Shown here piece after piece: positions 8,781 to 20,410 of a stretch of DNA of 64,000 nucleotides (positions within the stretch are counted from its first letter, which is position 1; each line of letters begins with the position of its first letter). This DNA comes from Clavibacter phaseoli (GTDB lineage Bacteria > Actinomycetota > Actinomycetes > Actinomycetales > Microbacteriaceae). The notes under the pieces were generated by a model. It was not told where the DNA came from. It was given only the letters and a program-made list of their open reading frames with translations, and did not search any database. The position numbers were made by a program, and so were the translations under genes. Where the stretch lies: contig NZ_CP040786.1 in NCBI RefSeq assembly GCF_021922925.1, forward strand, positions 62,001 to 126,000, in the 5' to 3' direction.

Positions 8781-10130
8781 ATGCCCCGGCTCTTCGGCAC
8801 GGACGGCGTCCGCGGACTCGCCAACGGCGAGACCATCACGGCGGACCTCGCCCTGCGCCTGGCCCAGGCCGCCGCGCACGTGCTCGGCCAGGACGCCCGG
8901 GACTCCGGACGACGACCCACCGCGGTCGTCGCCCGGGATCCCCGGGTTTCCGGCGAGTTCATCGCGGCGGCCGTGGCCGCCGGCCTCGCGAGCTCCGGCG
9001 TCGACGTGTTCGACGCCGGGGTCATCCCGACGCCGGCCACGGCGTACCTCATCGCGGACTTCGACGCCGACTTCGGCGTCATGATCTCCGCGTCGCACAA
9101 CCCCGCTCCCGACAACGGGATCAAGTTCTTCGCCGCAGGCGGACGGAAGCTCGCCGACGAGCTCGAGGACCGCATCGAGGCGCAGCTGAGCCAGCCCGTC
9201 CTGCTCCCCACGGGAGCCGACGTCGGCCGCATCCGCCGCTTCGCGGACGCCGAGGACCGCTACGTCCTCCACCTGCTCGGCACGCTGCAGCACCGGCTCG
9301 ACGGGATCCACGTGGTCCTCGACTGCGCGCACGGCGCGGCCGCGGGCATCAGCCCCGAGGTCTTCACCGACGCCGGCGCGCGCGTCACCGTCATCGGCAA
9401 CGACCCCGACGGCATGAACATCAACGACCGGGTCGGCTCCACGCACCTCGACCTGCTGGCCGAGGCCGTCCTGCAGCACGGCGCCGACGTGGGCATCGCG
9501 CACGACGGCGACGCCGACCGCTGCCTCGCGGTCGACCACACGGGCGCGATCATCGACGGCGACCAGATCATGGCGGTCCTCGCGCTCTCCATGGCCCGCC
9601 GCGGCCTGCTGGCGGAGCGCACGCTCGTCGCGACCGTCATGAGCAACCTGGGCCTCCGCATCGCCATGGCCGAGAACGACATCACCGTGCTGCAGACGCG
9701 CGTCGGCGACCGCTACGTGCTCGAGGCCATGAACGAGGGCGGCTACTCCCTCGGCGGCGAGCAGTCCGGCCACCTCGTCATCGCGGAGCACGCGACGACC
9801 GGCGACGGGATCCTCACGGGGATCCAGCTGCTCGGCGAGATGGCGGCGACGGGGAAGAGCCTGCACGAGCTCGCCTCGGTGATGACCGTCTACCCGCAGG
9901 TGATGATCAACGTCCGCGGCGTCGACCGCGAGCGCGTCGGCGACGACGCCGAGGTCAACGCGGCCGTCGCGCGCGCGGAGGCCGAGCTCGGCGACACCGG
10001 CCGCATCCTCCTGCGCGCGTCGGGCACCGAGCCGATGATCCGCGTGATGGTCGAGGCCGCCGACCAGGCGACCGCCGAGCGCCACGCCGAGGAGCTGGCC
10101 GCGCTCGTCACGGAGCGCCTCGCCATCTAG
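8781..10130 (+). CDS. glmM: Phosphoglucosamine mutase
   Basis: GlmM interconverts glucosamine 6-phosphate and glucosamine 1-phosphate on the way to UDP-N-acetylglucosamine for peptidoglycan. The 449-residue protein has the phosphoserine loop MISASHNP (active Ser105), the metal loop DGDADR (about residue 243-248), the sugar loop GGEQSGH and the phosphate loop [12 protein letters not shown] near the C-terminus. All are intact and the length is standard. It lies 23 bp behind rpsI and could be transcribed with the ribosomal genes. The partner enzyme GlmS is encoded 1.1 kb downstream, across the oppositely oriented coaA. Confidence 0.97.
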   Translation: MPRLFGTDGVRGLANGETITADLALRLAQAAAHVLGQDARDSGRRPTAVVARDPRVSGEFIAAAVAAGLASSGVDVFDAGVIPTPATAYLIADFDADFGVMISASHNPAPDNGIKFFAAGGRKLADELEDRIEAQLSQPVLLPTGADVGRIRRFADAEDRYVLHLLGTLQHRLDGIHVVLDCAHGAAAGISPEVFTDAGARVTVIGNDPDGMNINDRVGSTHLDLLAEAVLQHGADVGIAHDGDADRCLAVDHTGAIIDGDQIMAVLALSMARRGLLAERTLVATVMSNLGLRIAMAENDITVLQTRVGDRYVLEAMNEGGYSLGGEQSGHLVIAEHATTGDGILTGIQLLGEMAATGKSLHELASVMTVYPQVMINVRGVDRERVGDDAEVNAAVARAEAELGDTGRILLRASGTEPMIRVMVEAADQATAERHAEELAALVTERLAI

Positions 10131-10151
10131 CCGCCCGCCGCGGCGCGCGGG

Positions 10152-11111
10152 TCAGAGCTTGCGGAGCAGGACGTTCGCGACCGAGTGGTCCGCGTCCTTG
10201 CGCAGCACGAGCGTCGCGCGCGAGCGGGTCGGCCGGATGTTCTGCTCGAGGTTCGGCTCGTTGATGGCCGACCAGATCCCGCGCGCCCGCGCCACGGCCT
10301 CCTCGCGGCTGAGGTCCGCGTAGCGGTGGAAGTACGAGCGCGGGTTGCTGAAGGCGCCCTGCTGCAGGCTCAGGAACCGCTCCTCGTACCACTGGGCGAT
10401 GTCGTGCGTGCGCGCGTCGACGTAGATCGAGAAGTCGAAGAGGTCGCTCACGGCGAGCTTCGCGCCGGACGCCGCCGGCTGCAGCACGTTGAGGCCCTCG
10501 ATGATGAGCACGTCCGGCTGCCGCACGACCACCTCGGCGCCCGGGACGATGTCGTAGGCGAGGTGCGAGTAGAACGGCGCCCGCACCTCGGCGACGCCGC
10601 TCTTGACCTGCGTGACGAACCGCAGCAGCGCCCGCCGGTCGTACGACTCGGGGAAGCCCTTCCGCTCCATGAGGCCCCGGCGCTGGAGCTCCGCGTTCGG
10701 GTGCAGGAAGCCGTCGGTGGTCACGAGCTCGACGCGCGGGGTGTCCTCCCAGCGCGCCAGCATCTCGCGCAGGAGGCGGGCGACGGTCGACTTGCCGACG
10801 GCCACGGATCCCGCGACCCCGATGATGAACGGCGTGCTCTTGGCGCGCTCGCCGAGGAACGCGCTCGTGTCCCGGTGCAGCTTCTTCGTGCCCGTGACGT
10901 AGAGGTTGAGCAGCCGGCTGAGGGGGAGGTAGACGTCCTCGACCTCGTGCATGTCGAGCCGGTCCCCGATGCCGCGCAGCTGCACCAGCTCGGTCTCGCG
11001 GAGCGGGAGCTGCGTGGCGGGCGCGAGGGCGGCCCAGTCGGCGCGGGCGATCTCCACGAACGGGGAGACGTGGCCGTGGCTCGTCGGGGATCCCGTCGCG
11101 GTGTCTGGCAT
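10152..11111 (-). CDS. coaA: Type I pantothenate kinase
   Basis: CoaA phosphorylates pantothenate with ATP, the first and controlling step of coenzyme A synthesis. The 319-residue protein has the P-loop [15 protein letters not shown] (about residue 98-112), the DGFLHPN motif and the substrate region DFSIYVDA, all typical of the E. coli-type kinase. The ATG at 11111 is preceded on its strand by TAGGAT 8 nt upstream and no Shine-Dalgarno sequence, which suggests a nearly leaderless mRNA. It is convergent with glmM (21 bp between stops) and divergent from glmS (108 bp between starts). Confidence 0.96.
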   Translation of the reverse strand: MPDTATGSPTSHGHVSPFVEIARADWAALAPATQLPLRETELVQLRGIGDRLDMHEVEDVYLPLSRLLNLYVTGTKKLHRDTSAFLGERAKSTPFIIGVAGSVAVGKSTVARLLREMLARWEDTPRVELVTTDGFLHPNAELQRRGLMERKGFPESYDRRALLRFVTQVKSGVAEVRAPFYSHLAYDIVPGAEVVVRQPDVLIIEGLNVLQPAASGAKLAVSDLFDFSIYVDARTHDIAQWYEERFLSLQQGAFSNPRSYFHRYADLSREEAVARARGIWSAINEPNLEQNIRPTRSRATLVLRKDADHSVANVLLRKL

Positions 11112-11119
11112 GGCCCCTC

Positions 11120-11125
11120 ATCCTA
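11120..11125 (-). promoter_or_regulatory. -10 box of coaA
   Basis: Read on the minus strand, TAGGAT lies 8 nt before the coaA ATG. The predicted 5' leader is at most a few nucleotides. Confidence 0.45.
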
Positions 11126-11205
11126 CGGCGGGGCCGCGCGGGCGACCGGGCGGCGGGGGCGCGCCCGGCGCGCGTACCGCGCAGGGGATCCGGGATCCCC
11201 GACGG

Positions 11206-11211
11206 TAAACT
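11206..11211 (+). promoter_or_regulatory. -10 box of glmS
   Basis: TAAACT lies 8 nt before the glmS ATG at 11220, with no Shine-Dalgarno sequence. A leaderless or near-leaderless mRNA is likely, which leaves no room for a glmS-type ribozyme leader. Confidence 0.5.
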
Positions 11212-11219
11212 CGTGCCCC

Positions 11220-13070
11220 ATGTGCGGAATCGTGGGTTACGTCGGTGAGGCCAGGAGCCTCGAGGTCCTCCTCGGAGGGCTGCGGAGGCTGGAGTACCGC
11301 GGGTACGACTCCGCGGGCGTGGCCGTGCTGGACGCGGACGGCACGCTCGGCGTGCGCAAGCGCGCGGGCAAGCTCGACCGCCTGCTCGAGGACCTGGAGG
11401 CCTCGCCGCTGCCGAACGGATCCACGGGGATCGGCCACACGCGCTGGGCGACGCACGGCGGCCCCACCGACCGCAACGCGCACCCGCACCTCGGCGACGA
11501 CGGCAAGCTCGCCCTCATCCACAACGGCATCATCGAGAACTTCGCGGAGCTCAAGGACGACCTCCTCGCGGACGGCTACGCCTTCGAGAGCGACACGGAC
11601 ACCGAGGTCGCCGCCCAGCTCCTGGGTCGCGAGTACGGCGTCACGCACGACCTCGAGCAGGCGTTCCGCAACACGGTGAGCCGCCTCGAAGGCGCGTTCA
11701 CGCTCCTCGCCGTGCACCGCGACCAGCCCGGCCTCGTGGTCGGCGCCCGGCGCAACTCGCCGCTCGTCATCGGGCTGGGCGAGGGCGAGAACTTCCTCGG
11801 ATCCGACGTCGCCGCCTTCGTGGAGTTCACGCGCCGCGCGGTCGCCATCGGGCAGGACCAGATGGTCGCCATCCGGCCCGACTCCGTCACCGTCACCGAC
11901 TTCCACGGCGCGCCCGTCGAGACGCACGAGTTCGAGATCGCGTGGGACGCGTCCGCCAGCGAGAAGGGCGGCTGGTCGAGCTTCATGGCGAAGGAGATCA
12001 GCGAGGGCCCGGACGCCGTCGCGAACACCCTCCGCGGCCGCATCGTCGACGGCGTCGTCGTGCTCCCCGACCTCGACGCGATCGGCGAGGTCGACCTCGC
12101 GGAGATCTCGCGCATCGTCATCGTCGCGTGCGGCACCGCCGCGTACTCGGGCATCCTCGGCAAGTACGCCATCGAGAAGTGGGCGCGCGTCCCCGTCGAG
12201 GTCGAGCTCGCGCACGAGTTCCGCTACCGCGACCCGGTGCTCGACGCGACGACGCTCGTGATCTCCATCAGCCAGTCCGGCGAGACCATGGACACGCTGC
12301 TGGCCGTCCGCTACGCCCGCGAGGCCGGGGCGCGCGTCCTCTCCATCTGCAACACGCAGGGCGCCACCATCCCGCGCGAGTCGGAGGCCGTCGTCTACAC
12401 GCACGCGGGCCCCGAGGTCGCGGTCGCGTCCACGAAGGCGTTCGTCGCGCAGGTGGCGGCGCTCTACCTCTTCGGGCTGCACCTGGCGCGCATCCGCGGC
12501 ACGCTGTCGGCCGACGAGATCGTCGCCAACACGGAGGAGCTGCTCGCGATCCCGGAGAAGCTCGCGACGGTCGTCGAGCAGGGCGAGAACATCAGCCAGC
12601 TCGCGAAGTGGATGGCGGACACCCGCGCCGTGCTCTTCCTCGGCCGCAACGTCGGCTTCCCCGTCGCGCTCGAGGGCGCGCTGAAGCTCAAGGAGCTCGC
12701 CTACATCCACGCGGAGGGCTTCGCCGCGGGCGAGCTCAAGCACGGGCCCATCGCGCTCATCGAGCCGGGCCAGCCCGTGTTCGTGGTCGTGCCGAGCCCC
12801 ACGCACCAGCTCGCGCTGCACAAGAAGGTCATCTCCAACATCGAGGAGATCCGCGCGCGCGGGGCCCGCGTCATCGCGATCGCCGAGCAGGGCGACGCGT
12901 TCGTGCTGCCGCACGCGGACGAGGTCATCCCGATCCCGCTCGCCGCGCCGCTGTTCGAGCCGCTGCTGGCCGTCACGCCGCTGCAGATCTTCGCGATGGA
13001 GCTCGCCGCGGCCAAGGGCCTCGACGTCGACCAGCCGCGCAACCTCGCGAAGTCCGTCACGGTCGAGTGA
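11220..13070 (+). CDS. glmS: Glutamine-fructose-6-phosphate aminotransferase (isomerizing)
   Basis: GlmS makes glucosamine 6-phosphate from fructose 6-phosphate and glutamine, opening the amino-sugar pathway. The start is fixed by the catalytic cysteine: the ATG at 11220 gives MCGIVGYVG, where Cys2 is the N-terminal nucleophile after Met removal. The 616-residue protein has the class II glutaminase domain (1 to about 240), two SIS sugar-isomerase domains (about 290-600) and the conserved C-terminus [11 protein letters not shown]. The frame is open far upstream (from 10185), but that part is antisense to coaA and not coding. acpS begins 10 bp after the stop. Confidence 0.97.
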   Translation: MCGIVGYVGEARSLEVLLGGLRRLEYRGYDSAGVAVLDADGTLGVRKRAGKLDRLLEDLEASPLPNGSTGIGHTRWATHGGPTDRNAHPHLGDDGKLALIHNGIIENFAELKDDLLADGYAFESDTDTEVAAQLLGREYGVTHDLEQAFRNTVSRLEGAFTLLAVHRDQPGLVVGARRNSPLVIGLGEGENFLGSDVAAFVEFTRRAVAIGQDQMVAIRPDSVTVTDFHGAPVETHEFEIAWDASASEKGGWSSFMAKEISEGPDAVANTLRGRIVDGVVVLPDLDAIGEVDLAEISRIVIVACGTAAYSGILGKYAIEKWARVPVEVELAHEFRYRDPVLDATTLVISISQSGETMDTLLAVRYAREAGARVLSICNTQGATIPRESEAVVYTHAGPEVAVASTKAFVAQVAALYLFGLHLARIRGTLSADEIVANTEELLAIPEKLATVVEQGENISQLAKWMADTRAVLFLGRNVGFPVALEGALKLKELAYIHAEGFAAGELKHGPIALIEPGQPVFVVVPSPTHQLALHKKVISNIEEIRARGARVIAIAEQGDAFVLPHADEVIPIPLAAPLFEPLLAVTPLQIFAMELAAAKGLDVDQPRNLAKSVTVE

Positions 13071-13080
13071 CCGGCCGCGC

Positions 13081-13440
13081 GTGATCAGGGGCATCGGCGT
13101 CGACGTGGTCGACGTCGCGCGGTTCGCCCGGAGCGCCGAGCGCGCTCCGGGCCTCGTGCCGCGCCTGTTCGCGCCCGCCGAGCGGTCCCTGCCCGCGCGC
13201 TCGCTCGCGGCGAGGTTCGCCGCGAAGGAGGCGCTCATCAAGGCGCTCGGGGGACCCGGCGGGATCAGCTGGCAGGACATGGAGGTCGTGCGCGACGACC
13301 ACGGCGACCCGTCGTTCCGCGTGAGCGGGGCCGTCGCGGAGGTCGCGGCGGCGCGGGGCGTGACGCGGATCCACCTGAGCATGAGCCACGACGCCGGACT
13401 CGCGACCGCGTTCGTGGTGACCGAGGGGGACGCGCCGTGA
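13081..13440 (+). CDS. acpS: Holo-[acyl-carrier-protein] synthase
   Basis: AcpS transfers phosphopantetheine from coenzyme A to the acyl carrier protein of fatty-acid synthesis. The 119-residue protein is of normal size. It has the two metal/CoA motifs of the family: [14 protein letters not shown] at the N-terminus (with the Mg-binding Asp) and [12 protein letters not shown] at about residue 43-54. The GTG at 13081 is the start; its stop overlaps the alanine racemase start (GTGA), so translation is coupled. In this neighbourhood coaA (CoA synthesis) is also close. Confidence 0.93.
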   Translation: MIRGIGVDVVDVARFARSAERAPGLVPRLFAPAERSLPARSLAARFAAKEALIKALGGPGGISWQDMEVVRDDHGDPSFRVSGAVAEVAAARGVTRIHLSMSHDAGLATAFVVTEGDAP

Positions 13441-14594
13441 CCGACGAGGCGACGCTCCAGGCGCCGGCGGCCCTCCGGCGGGAGGCGCGCATCGACACCG
13501 CCGCGATCTCCGCCAACGTCCGGACGCTGCGCGCGGCCACGGGCGCGCCGCTCGTCATGGCCGTCGTCAAGGCCGACGGCTACGGGCACGGCGCGGTCGC
13601 GTCGGCGCGCGCGGCGCTCGCCGGCGGGGCCGACCGGCTCGGCGTGGTCGACGTCCGCGAGGCGCTCGCGCTGCGGGCGGCCGGGATCGACGCGCCGATC
13701 CTCACCTGGATGCACGCACCCGGCGCCGACTTCGCGACCGCGATCGAGGCCGGCGTCGACCTGGGGCTCAACAGCCTGCGCCAGGTGCGCGAGGTCGCGG
13801 ACGCCGCGCGTCGGATCGGCCGCACCGCGGAGGTGCACCTCAAGGTCGACACCGGGCTCGGCCGCAACGGCGTGACTCCGGCGGAGTGGCCGGGCGTCGT
13901 CGCCGAGGTCACCGCGCTGGTCGCGGAGGGCCGGATCCACCTCGGCGGCGTCTTCAGCCACCTCGCCAACGCGGGGGAGGACGAGGACCTGGCGCAGGTC
14001 CGCGCGTTCCATCAGGCGGTCGACGCGGTGCGGGCCGCGGGGCTCGAGCCGGGGATCCGCCACCTGGCCGCCACCGCGGGCGCCCTGCGCGTGCCCGAGG
14101 CCCGCCTCGACATGGTGCGCCTCGGCATCGGGATCTACGGCATCTCGCCGCTCGACGGCGTCACGTCCGCCGACCTCGGCCTGGTACCGGCGATGACCCT
14201 CGTCGGCAGCGTCGTCGCGGTGAAGCGCGTCCCCGCCGACACTGGCGTCTCCTACGGCTACACGTACCGCACCACGCGGGCCACCACCCTCGCGCTCGTC
14301 TCGCTCGGCTTCGCCGACGGCGTCCCGCGGCTCGCGAGCAACCGCGCGCCCGTCGCGATCCACGGCGCGCGCTTCCGGGTGAGCGGCCGCATCGCCATGG
14401 ACCAGTTCGTCGTCGACGTGGGCGACGGCGTCGTCGACGGCACGCCCGTGGCGGTGGGCGACGACGCCGTGCTGTTCGGGGATCCCGCGACCGGCGCGCC
14501 CTCGGTGGAGGAGTGGGCCGAGGCGACGGGCACCATCGGCTACGAGATCGTCGCGCGCGTCGCCGGCCGCGTGACCCGGAGGCACTCCGCATGA
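13437..14594 (+). CDS. alr: Alanine racemase, first copy
   Basis: A PLP-dependent fold-type III racemase that makes D-alanine for peptidoglycan. The PLP lysine is Lys45 in [12 protein letters not shown], and the second catalytic residue is the tyrosine in [11 protein letters not shown]. The barrel and C-terminal beta domain ([17 protein letters not shown]) are complete in 385 residues. It starts at GTG 13437, inside the acpS stop, and its own stop overlaps the next racemase gene by 4 bp (ATGA). Two full racemases therefore lie head-to-tail in one operon. The copies are clearly diverged paralogues, not a recent duplication. Either could use another amino acid, see findings. Confidence 0.93.
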   Translation: MTDEATLQAPAALRREARIDTAAISANVRTLRAATGAPLVMAVVKADGYGHGAVASARAALAGGADRLGVVDVREALALRAAGIDAPILTWMHAPGADFATAIEAGVDLGLNSLRQVREVADAARRIGRTAEVHLKVDTGLGRNGVTPAEWPGVVAEVTALVAEGRIHLGGVFSHLANAGEDEDLAQVRAFHQAVDAVRAAGLEPGIRHLAATAGALRVPEARLDMVRLGIGIYGISPLDGVTSADLGLVPAMTLVGSVVAVKRVPADTGVSYGYTYRTTRATTLALVSLGFADGVPRLASNRAPVAIHGARFRVSGRIAMDQFVVDVGDGVVDGTPVAVGDDAVLFGDPATGAPSVEEWAEATGTIGYEIVARVAGRVTRRHSA

Positions 14595-16267
14595 GCGACG
14601 CCGTCCCCCCGCCCCTGTCGCCCGGCCGCCGCGCCGTGATCGACCTCGACGCGATCCGCCACAACGTCCGCACGCTCGCCGCGCTCGCCGCCCCCGCCCG
14701 CACGATGGTCGCCGTGAAGGCGGACGCGTACGGCCACGGCGCCCTGCAGGTCGCGCGCGCCGCCCTCGAGGCCGGCGCCGAGAGCCTGGCCGTCCTCGAC
14801 GTCGCGTCGGCGGTCGAGCTCCGCCGCGCCGGCATCGACGCCCGCCTCCTCGCCTGGCTGCACGGCGTCGACACCGACTTCCGCGTCGCGGTGGAGGAGG
14901 GCATCGACCTCGGCGTCTCGGCGCTGTGGGAGCTGGAGCGCATCGCGGCCGCGGGGCGTGCCACGGGGATCCGCGCCCGCGTGCACCTCAAGGCCGACAC
15001 CGGCCTCAGCCGCAACGGCGCCACCCCGGAGCTCTGGCCCGACCTCGTGCGCGCGGCCGTCGCCGCCGACGCCGCGGGCGAGCTGACGCTGCACGCGCTG
15101 TGGTCGCACCTGGCCGACGCCTCGCCCGAGGACGACGACGCCGCGCTCGCGCGCTTCCACGAGGCCGTCCGCGTGGCCGAGGAGCTGGGGGCGCGACCCG
15201 TCGAGAAGCACCTGGCCGCGAGCTCCGCGGGGATCCGCCTGCCCGACGCCCGCTTCGACATGGTCCGCTTCGGCATCGCCGTCTACGGCATCTCGCCGTT
15301 CGACGACCGCTCCGGCCGCGACCTCGGTCTCATCCCCGCGATGACGCTCGAGGCCGACGTCGTCTCGGTCAAGCGCGTCAGGGCCGGCCACGGCGTCTCG
15401 TACGGGCTCGACCACCGCACCGCGGGGCCGTCGACGCTCGCGCTCGTCCCGCTCGGCTACGCCGACGGGATCCCGCGCATCGCCGCCCCGCACGCCTCCG
15501 TGCTCCTCAACGGCCGCCGCTTCCGGGTCGCCGGCCGCATCGCCATGGACCAGCTCGTGCTCGACGTGGGCGACATGCCCGTCGAGGTCGGCGACACCGC
15601 CGTGATCCTCGGCCCCGGCGACCGCGGCGAGCCCACCGCCGAGGAGTGGGCCGGCTGGGCGGAGACCATCGGCGACGAGATCGTGACCCGCGTGGGCCCG
15701 CGCGTCGACCGCGTGCACCTCCACGAGCGCGACGACGCGTCCGAGGCGCCGGCCGAGGAGGTCCTCTCCGACGAGCTCGTCCCCGTCGCGACCACCGACG
15801 ACATGGAGGAGCTCGGCCGCGCCGTCGCCCGGGAGCTCGGCGCGGGCGACCTCGTCGTCCTGTCCGGCCCGCTCGGCGCGGGCAAGACGACCTTCACGCG
15901 CGGCCTCGGCGACGGACTCGGCGTCCGCGGCCCCGTCACGAGCCCCACCTTCGTGCTCGCGCGCACGCACCCGAGCCTCGTCGACGGCCCGCCGCTCGTG
16001 CACGTCGACGCCTACCGCCTGGCCGACGCCCGCGAGCTCGACGACCTCGACATCGACTTCGCGCGGTCCGTCGTGGTGGTCGAGTGGGGCGAGGGCAAGC
16101 TCGACGGCATCGCCGAGGAGTGGTGGGATCTGCGGATCGCGCGTCCCACGGGCGCGGGCGACGGCGATCCCGCCGCGTCCGACGACGCCGACCCGGACCC
16201 GGACGCCGCCCCCGAGGAGCCCCGCACCGTCCGCATCCGACGGCTCCGCGCGCGCCCCCGCGCCTAG
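14591..16267 (+). CDS. Alanine racemase-TsaE fusion protein
   Basis: A single 558-residue open frame joins two proteins normally encoded separately. Residues 1 to about 375 form a complete alanine racemase (PLP Lys43 in [41 protein letters not shown]). After a short acidic linker (about 375-400) follows TsaE, the P-loop ATPase of the t6A tRNA-modification complex, with Walker [14 protein letters not shown] at about 425-437 and [13 protein letters not shown] near residue 495. The last 30 residues are an acidic then Arg-rich tail. No stop or plausible re-start separates the domains. tsaB follows after 9 bp. TsaE works with TsaB and TsaD, whose genes are next. Confidence 0.92.
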   Translation: MSDAVPPPLSPGRRAVIDLDAIRHNVRTLAALAAPARTMVAVKADAYGHGALQVARAALEAGAESLAVLDVASAVELRRAGIDARLLAWLHGVDTDFRVAVEEGIDLGVSALWELERIAAAGRATGIRARVHLKADTGLSRNGATPELWPDLVRAAVAADAAGELTLHALWSHLADASPEDDDAALARFHEAVRVAEELGARPVEKHLAASSAGIRLPDARFDMVRFGIAVYGISPFDDRSGRDLGLIPAMTLEADVVSVKRVRAGHGVSYGLDHRTAGPSTLALVPLGYADGIPRIAAPHASVLLNGRRFRVAGRIAMDQLVLDVGDMPVEVGDTAVILGPGDRGEPTAEEWAGWAETIGDEIVTRVGPRVDRVHLHERDDASEAPAEEVLSDELVPVATTDDMEELGRAVARELGAGDLVVLSGPLGAGKTTFTRGLGDGLGVRGPVTSPTFVLARTHPSLVDGPPLVHVDAYRLADARELDDLDIDFARSVVVVEWGEGKLDGIAEEWWDLRIARPTGAGDGDPAASDDADPDPDAAPEEPRTVRIRRLRARPRA

Positions 16268-16270
16268 ACT
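16265..16270 (+). promoter_or_regulatory. -10 box for leaderless tsaB transcription
   Basis: TAGACT overlaps the stop of the upstream fusion gene and ends 6 nt before the GTG at 16277. No Shine-Dalgarno sequence precedes tsaB. This would give tsaB-rimI/tsaD its own internal promoter. Confidence 0.5.
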
Positions 16271-16276
16271 CGTCCA

Positions 16277-16890
16277 GTGCTCCTCGCGATCGACACCTCC
16301 GCCGGCACGGGCGTCGCCGTCATCGACCCCGACGGCCGCGTGCTCGCCGAGCGCCAGGAGGCCGACACCATGCGGCACGCCGAGGTCATCGGCACGCTGC
16401 TCGACGAGTGCCTCACCGCGTCCGGCATCGAGCGCTGCGACGTCCGCGCCGTCGTCGCGGGCATGGGCCCCGGCCCGTTCACCGGCCTCCGCGTCGGCAT
16501 CGCGGCGGCCCGCGTGCTGGCCACCGGCCTGGACGTGCGCGTGATCCCCGTGGTCAGCCACGACGCCGTCGCCCACGACCACTACGCCGCGGGCGGCACC
16601 GGATCCCTCGTGGTCGTCACCGACGCCCGCCGCCGCGAGCTGTACTGGTCCGTCTACCGCGAGCCCGCGCCCGGCGGCGTCGCCGAGCGCACCGCGGGGC
16701 CCGGCCTGAGCAAGCCGGACGACGTGCCCGCCGCCGACCACCGCATCGACGCCGCCGGCGTGCGCGCGGCGTCCCTCGCGCAGGTCGCCCGGCGGATGGA
16801 CGAGCTCGACCTGCCCTTCGCGGCCGACGAGGCTCTCTACCTCCGCTCGCCCGACGTCACCGTCTCGGCCGGCCCGAAGCGGGTGACCTC

Positions 16891-16894
<4 letters not shown>
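16277..16894 (+). CDS. tsaB: tRNA threonylcarbamoyladenosine biosynthesis protein TsaB
   Basis: TsaB is the non-catalytic partner of TsaD in the complex that makes N6-threonylcarbamoyladenosine (t6A37) in tRNAs reading ANN codons. The 205-residue protein starts [16 protein letters not shown] after the GTG and has the ASKHA-fold signature [21 protein letters not shown] at about residue 62-82. The start at 16277 is supported by the TAGACT box 6 nt upstream. The stop overlaps the following rimI-tsaD gene by 4 bp (GTGA). Confidence 0.93.
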
Positions 16895-18510
<1,616 letters not shown>

Positions 18511-18615
18511 CCGTCCGACGCGCCCCCCGATCGGGGTCCTTTCGCGTTTATTTACCTGACGGGAGAATCCCGGGGCACGCATCACGGTATGTTCCCAGGG
18601 ACGAAAGGAACGACA

Positions 18616-19041
18616 ATGACCGATCCGCAGAACCCGGACCGCTCCAACGACGGCTTCCCGCCCGCGCCGAGCCAGCCCGCCTACCCGGCCGCTCCCGCCG
18701 CCGGCTCCGACTCGCCCTACGCGGCGTCCTACCAGCCCGGCCAGGGCGGTGCGCCCAAGAAGGGCCTCGCCATCACGTCGATGGTGCTCGGCATCGTGTC
18801 CGCCGCCCTGTCGCTCTTCCTGTGGTTCCTCACGTTCTTCGTGGGCATCGCGGCCGTGATCACCGGCATCCTCGCGCGCAAGCGCAACCCGGAGGCCAAG
18901 GGCTTCGCGCTCACCGGCATCATCACCGGCATCGTGGGCATCCTGGTCAGCCTGCTGGTGGGCATCCTGTTCTTCGCGGTCATCGGCACCGCGATCAACA
19001 CCGGCGAGATCAACGGCACCCCGCTCCCGACCGCGCCGTAG
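18616..19041 (+). CDS. Small DUF4190-type membrane protein
   Basis: A 141-residue protein of unknown function. Residues 1-50 are low-complexity and rich in Pro, Ala and Ser and probably cytoplasmic. They are followed by two membrane segments (about residues 53-82 and 92-122) with the repeated small-residue pattern GLAITSMVLGIVSAALSLF and GFALTGIITGIVGILVSLL, as in the DUF4190 family. The ATG at 18616 follows ACGAAAGGAACGACA, a good Shine-Dalgarno sequence; an upstream in-frame ATG at 18589 would translate that site and is unlikely. It stands alone between the t6A operon and a terminator hairpin. Confidence 0.75.
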   Translation: MTDPQNPDRSNDGFPPAPSQPAYPAAPAAGSDSPYAASYQPGQGGAPKKGLAITSMVLGIVSAALSLFLWFLTFFVGIAAVITGILARKRNPEAKGFALTGIITGIVGILVSLLVGILFFAVIGTAINTGEINGTPLPTAP

Positions 19042-19062
19042 CCCGCACCACCCGCACCACCA

Positions 19063-19096
19063 CGACGCGGCCGTCCCCTCGGGGGCGGCCGCGTCG
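19063..19096 (+). terminator. Bidirectional-type terminator
   Basis: An 11-bp perfect stem (19063-19073 with 19086-19096) lies between the convergent DUF4190 and methyltransferase genes and could serve both. Confidence 0.7.
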
Positions 19097-19127
19097 TCGT
19101 GTCCGGGCCAGGGGTCGCGGCCGGGCC

Positions 19128-20330
19128 TCAGCCCGCGTCGACCCCGTGCCGGTCCGCGAGGATCGCCACGCGCCGCCCGCCGACCCGCGTGGCGATGAGC
19201 GTCGCCGAGCCGTCGCCCTTCAGCTGCAGGCGCGTCCGCAGCCGCGCCGGGTCCACGTCGACCCCGCGCTTCTTGATCTCCAGCGTCCCGATCCCGCGCG
19301 CCCGCAGCTCGCGCCTCAACCGCTGCTCGTCGAGCGGCAGCACCTCGCGCACCCGGAACCCGCGTGCGAACGGCATCGCCTGCTCGCGCTCGGACGTGAT
19401 CCACGCGATCCCCTCGCCGACCATCCGCCCGTCGAGCGAGCGCGCCAGGTCGCCGATGAGGCGGGCGCGGATCACGGCGCCGTCCGGCTCGTACAGGTGC
19501 GCGCCCAGCTCGCCGAGCTCGGCGTCCTCGCTGTCGGCCTCCGAGGTGAGCTCCGCCTGCGACCCGCCGCTGATCACGAGCGCCGCCCGCCGGACGCCGT
19601 CGCGCCGCGTCGGCCCGAACCACAGGCCCATCTCCACGGCCTGCCCGTCGACCGAGACCCACTGCGCCTCCGCCTCCGCGGGGATGAGGTCGCGGTCGAG
19701 GCCGGGACCGAGCTTGATCCCGGCAGCCCGTCCCGCCGCCAGCTCGAACGCGGCGGAGAGGGTGGGGGAGTAGGCGTCCGGATCCGAGATGCGCCGGGTC
19801 GACGAGTGCCCGTCCGTGCGCCGGGCGGGGTCGAGGTAGACGCCGTCGACGCGGCCGGCGTCGAACGCCTCGGCCGTGCCCTGCTCGACCTCGGCCTCGG
19901 GGAACGGCGCGAGGTTCCAGCCGGCGACCGCGGCGGTCACCTCGTCGCGCTCGACCGCCGTCACGCGGATCCCGATGGCCGCCATCGCCATCGCGTCCCC
20001 GCCGATCCCGCAGCCGAGATCGGCCACGTGCGCGACGCCCGCCTGCTGGAAGCGCCCCGCGTGCTGCGCGGCGACCGGCAGCCGCGTGGCCTGCTCGAGC
20101 CCGGCCTCCGTGAAGAGCATGCGCGCGGCGAACTCGCCGAACTTCGTCCGGGCCCGAGCGCGGAGCCGCGACTGCGTGAGGACGGCGGACACGAGCGCGG
20201 GGGAGTGCCCCTCGCCGCGCAGCGCGCTCACCATCCGCACCATGTCGTCCCCCGGCGCCGGCGCGGGGAGGGAGTCGAGCAGGCGGAGCCCCTCGAGCGA
20301 GAGCACCTCGCGGAGGTCGGTCTGATCCAT
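19128..20330 (-). CDS. Class I SAM-dependent methyltransferase with THUMP-like domain
   Basis: A 400-residue protein with a Rossmann-type methyltransferase domain. The SAM-binding motif VADLGCGIGGDAMAMA is at about residue 96-111, and the putative catalytic region VYLDPARRTDGHSSTRR at about 157-173. The C-terminal quarter (ELRARGIGTLEIKKRGVDVD onward) matches what is known as the THUMP-like domain. This suggests an RNA substrate, but none is established to my knowledge. The frame opens at 20369, but the ATG at 20330 is preferred because TACGGT lies exactly 6 nt upstream of it. It is divergent from groES, and the CIRCE operator lies within its upstream region. Confidence 0.8.
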   Translation of the reverse strand: MDQTDLREVLSLEGLRLLDSLPAPAPGDDMVRMVSALRGEGHSPALVSAVLTQSRLRARARTKFGEFAARMLFTEAGLEQATRLPVAAQHAGRFQQAGVAHVADLGCGIGGDAMAMAAIGIRVTAVERDEVTAAVAGWNLAPFPEAEVEQGTAEAFDAGRVDGVYLDPARRTDGHSSTRRISDPDAYSPTLSAAFELAAGRAAGIKLGPGLDRDLIPAEAEAQWVSVDGQAVEMGLWFGPTRRDGVRRAALVISGGSQAELTSEADSEDAELGELGAHLYEPDGAVIRARLIGDLARSLDGRMVGEGIAWITSEREQAMPFARGFRVREVLPLDEQRLRRELRARGIGTLEIKKRGVDVDPARLRTRLQLKGDGSATLIATRVGGRRVAILADRHGVDAG

Positions 20331-20336
20331 CCGCCC

Positions 20337-20342
20337 ACCGTA
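20337..20342 (-). promoter_or_regulatory. -10 box of the THUMP-like methyltransferase gene
   Basis: On the minus strand TACGGT ends 6 nt before the ATG at 20330, with no Shine-Dalgarno sequence, predicting a leaderless mRNA. Confidence 0.5.
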
Positions 20343-20362
20343 CCCGGGCGCCTCCGCACCGA

Positions 20363-20389
20363 TTGGCACTCGCGTTGCGCGAGTGCAAG
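20363..20389 (+). promoter_or_regulatory. CIRCE operator (HrcA site) of groES
   Basis: TTGGCACTC and GAGTGCAAG are separated by exactly 9 nt (20372-20380), a near-consensus CIRCE element. HrcA bound here would cover the groES -35 box and repress at normal temperature. Confidence 0.93.
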
Positions 20390-20404
20390 CGCGGCCCGTA
20401 GAAT
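20375..20404 (+). promoter_or_regulatory. groES promoter overlapping CIRCE
   Basis: TTGCGC (20375-20380, inside the CIRCE spacer) and TAGAAT (20399-20404) are spaced 18 bp apart. The transcript would start near 20411, about 64 nt before groES. Confidence 0.65.
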
Positions 20405-20410
20405 CTCACC

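Noticed and set aside
10185-11219. N-terminal extension of GlmS
   Set aside because: The frame is antisense to coaA, and GlmS must start at MCG so that Cys2 becomes the N-terminal nucleophile.
11120-11219. glmS ribozyme riboswitch
   Set aside because: The coaA-glmS gap is only about 108 bp, and the -10 box lies 8 nt before glmS, leaving no leader RNA.
11118-14585. A 1155-codon minus-strand open frame over glmS, acpS and alr
   Set aside because: Antisense shadow of three intact genes; no recognisable domain.
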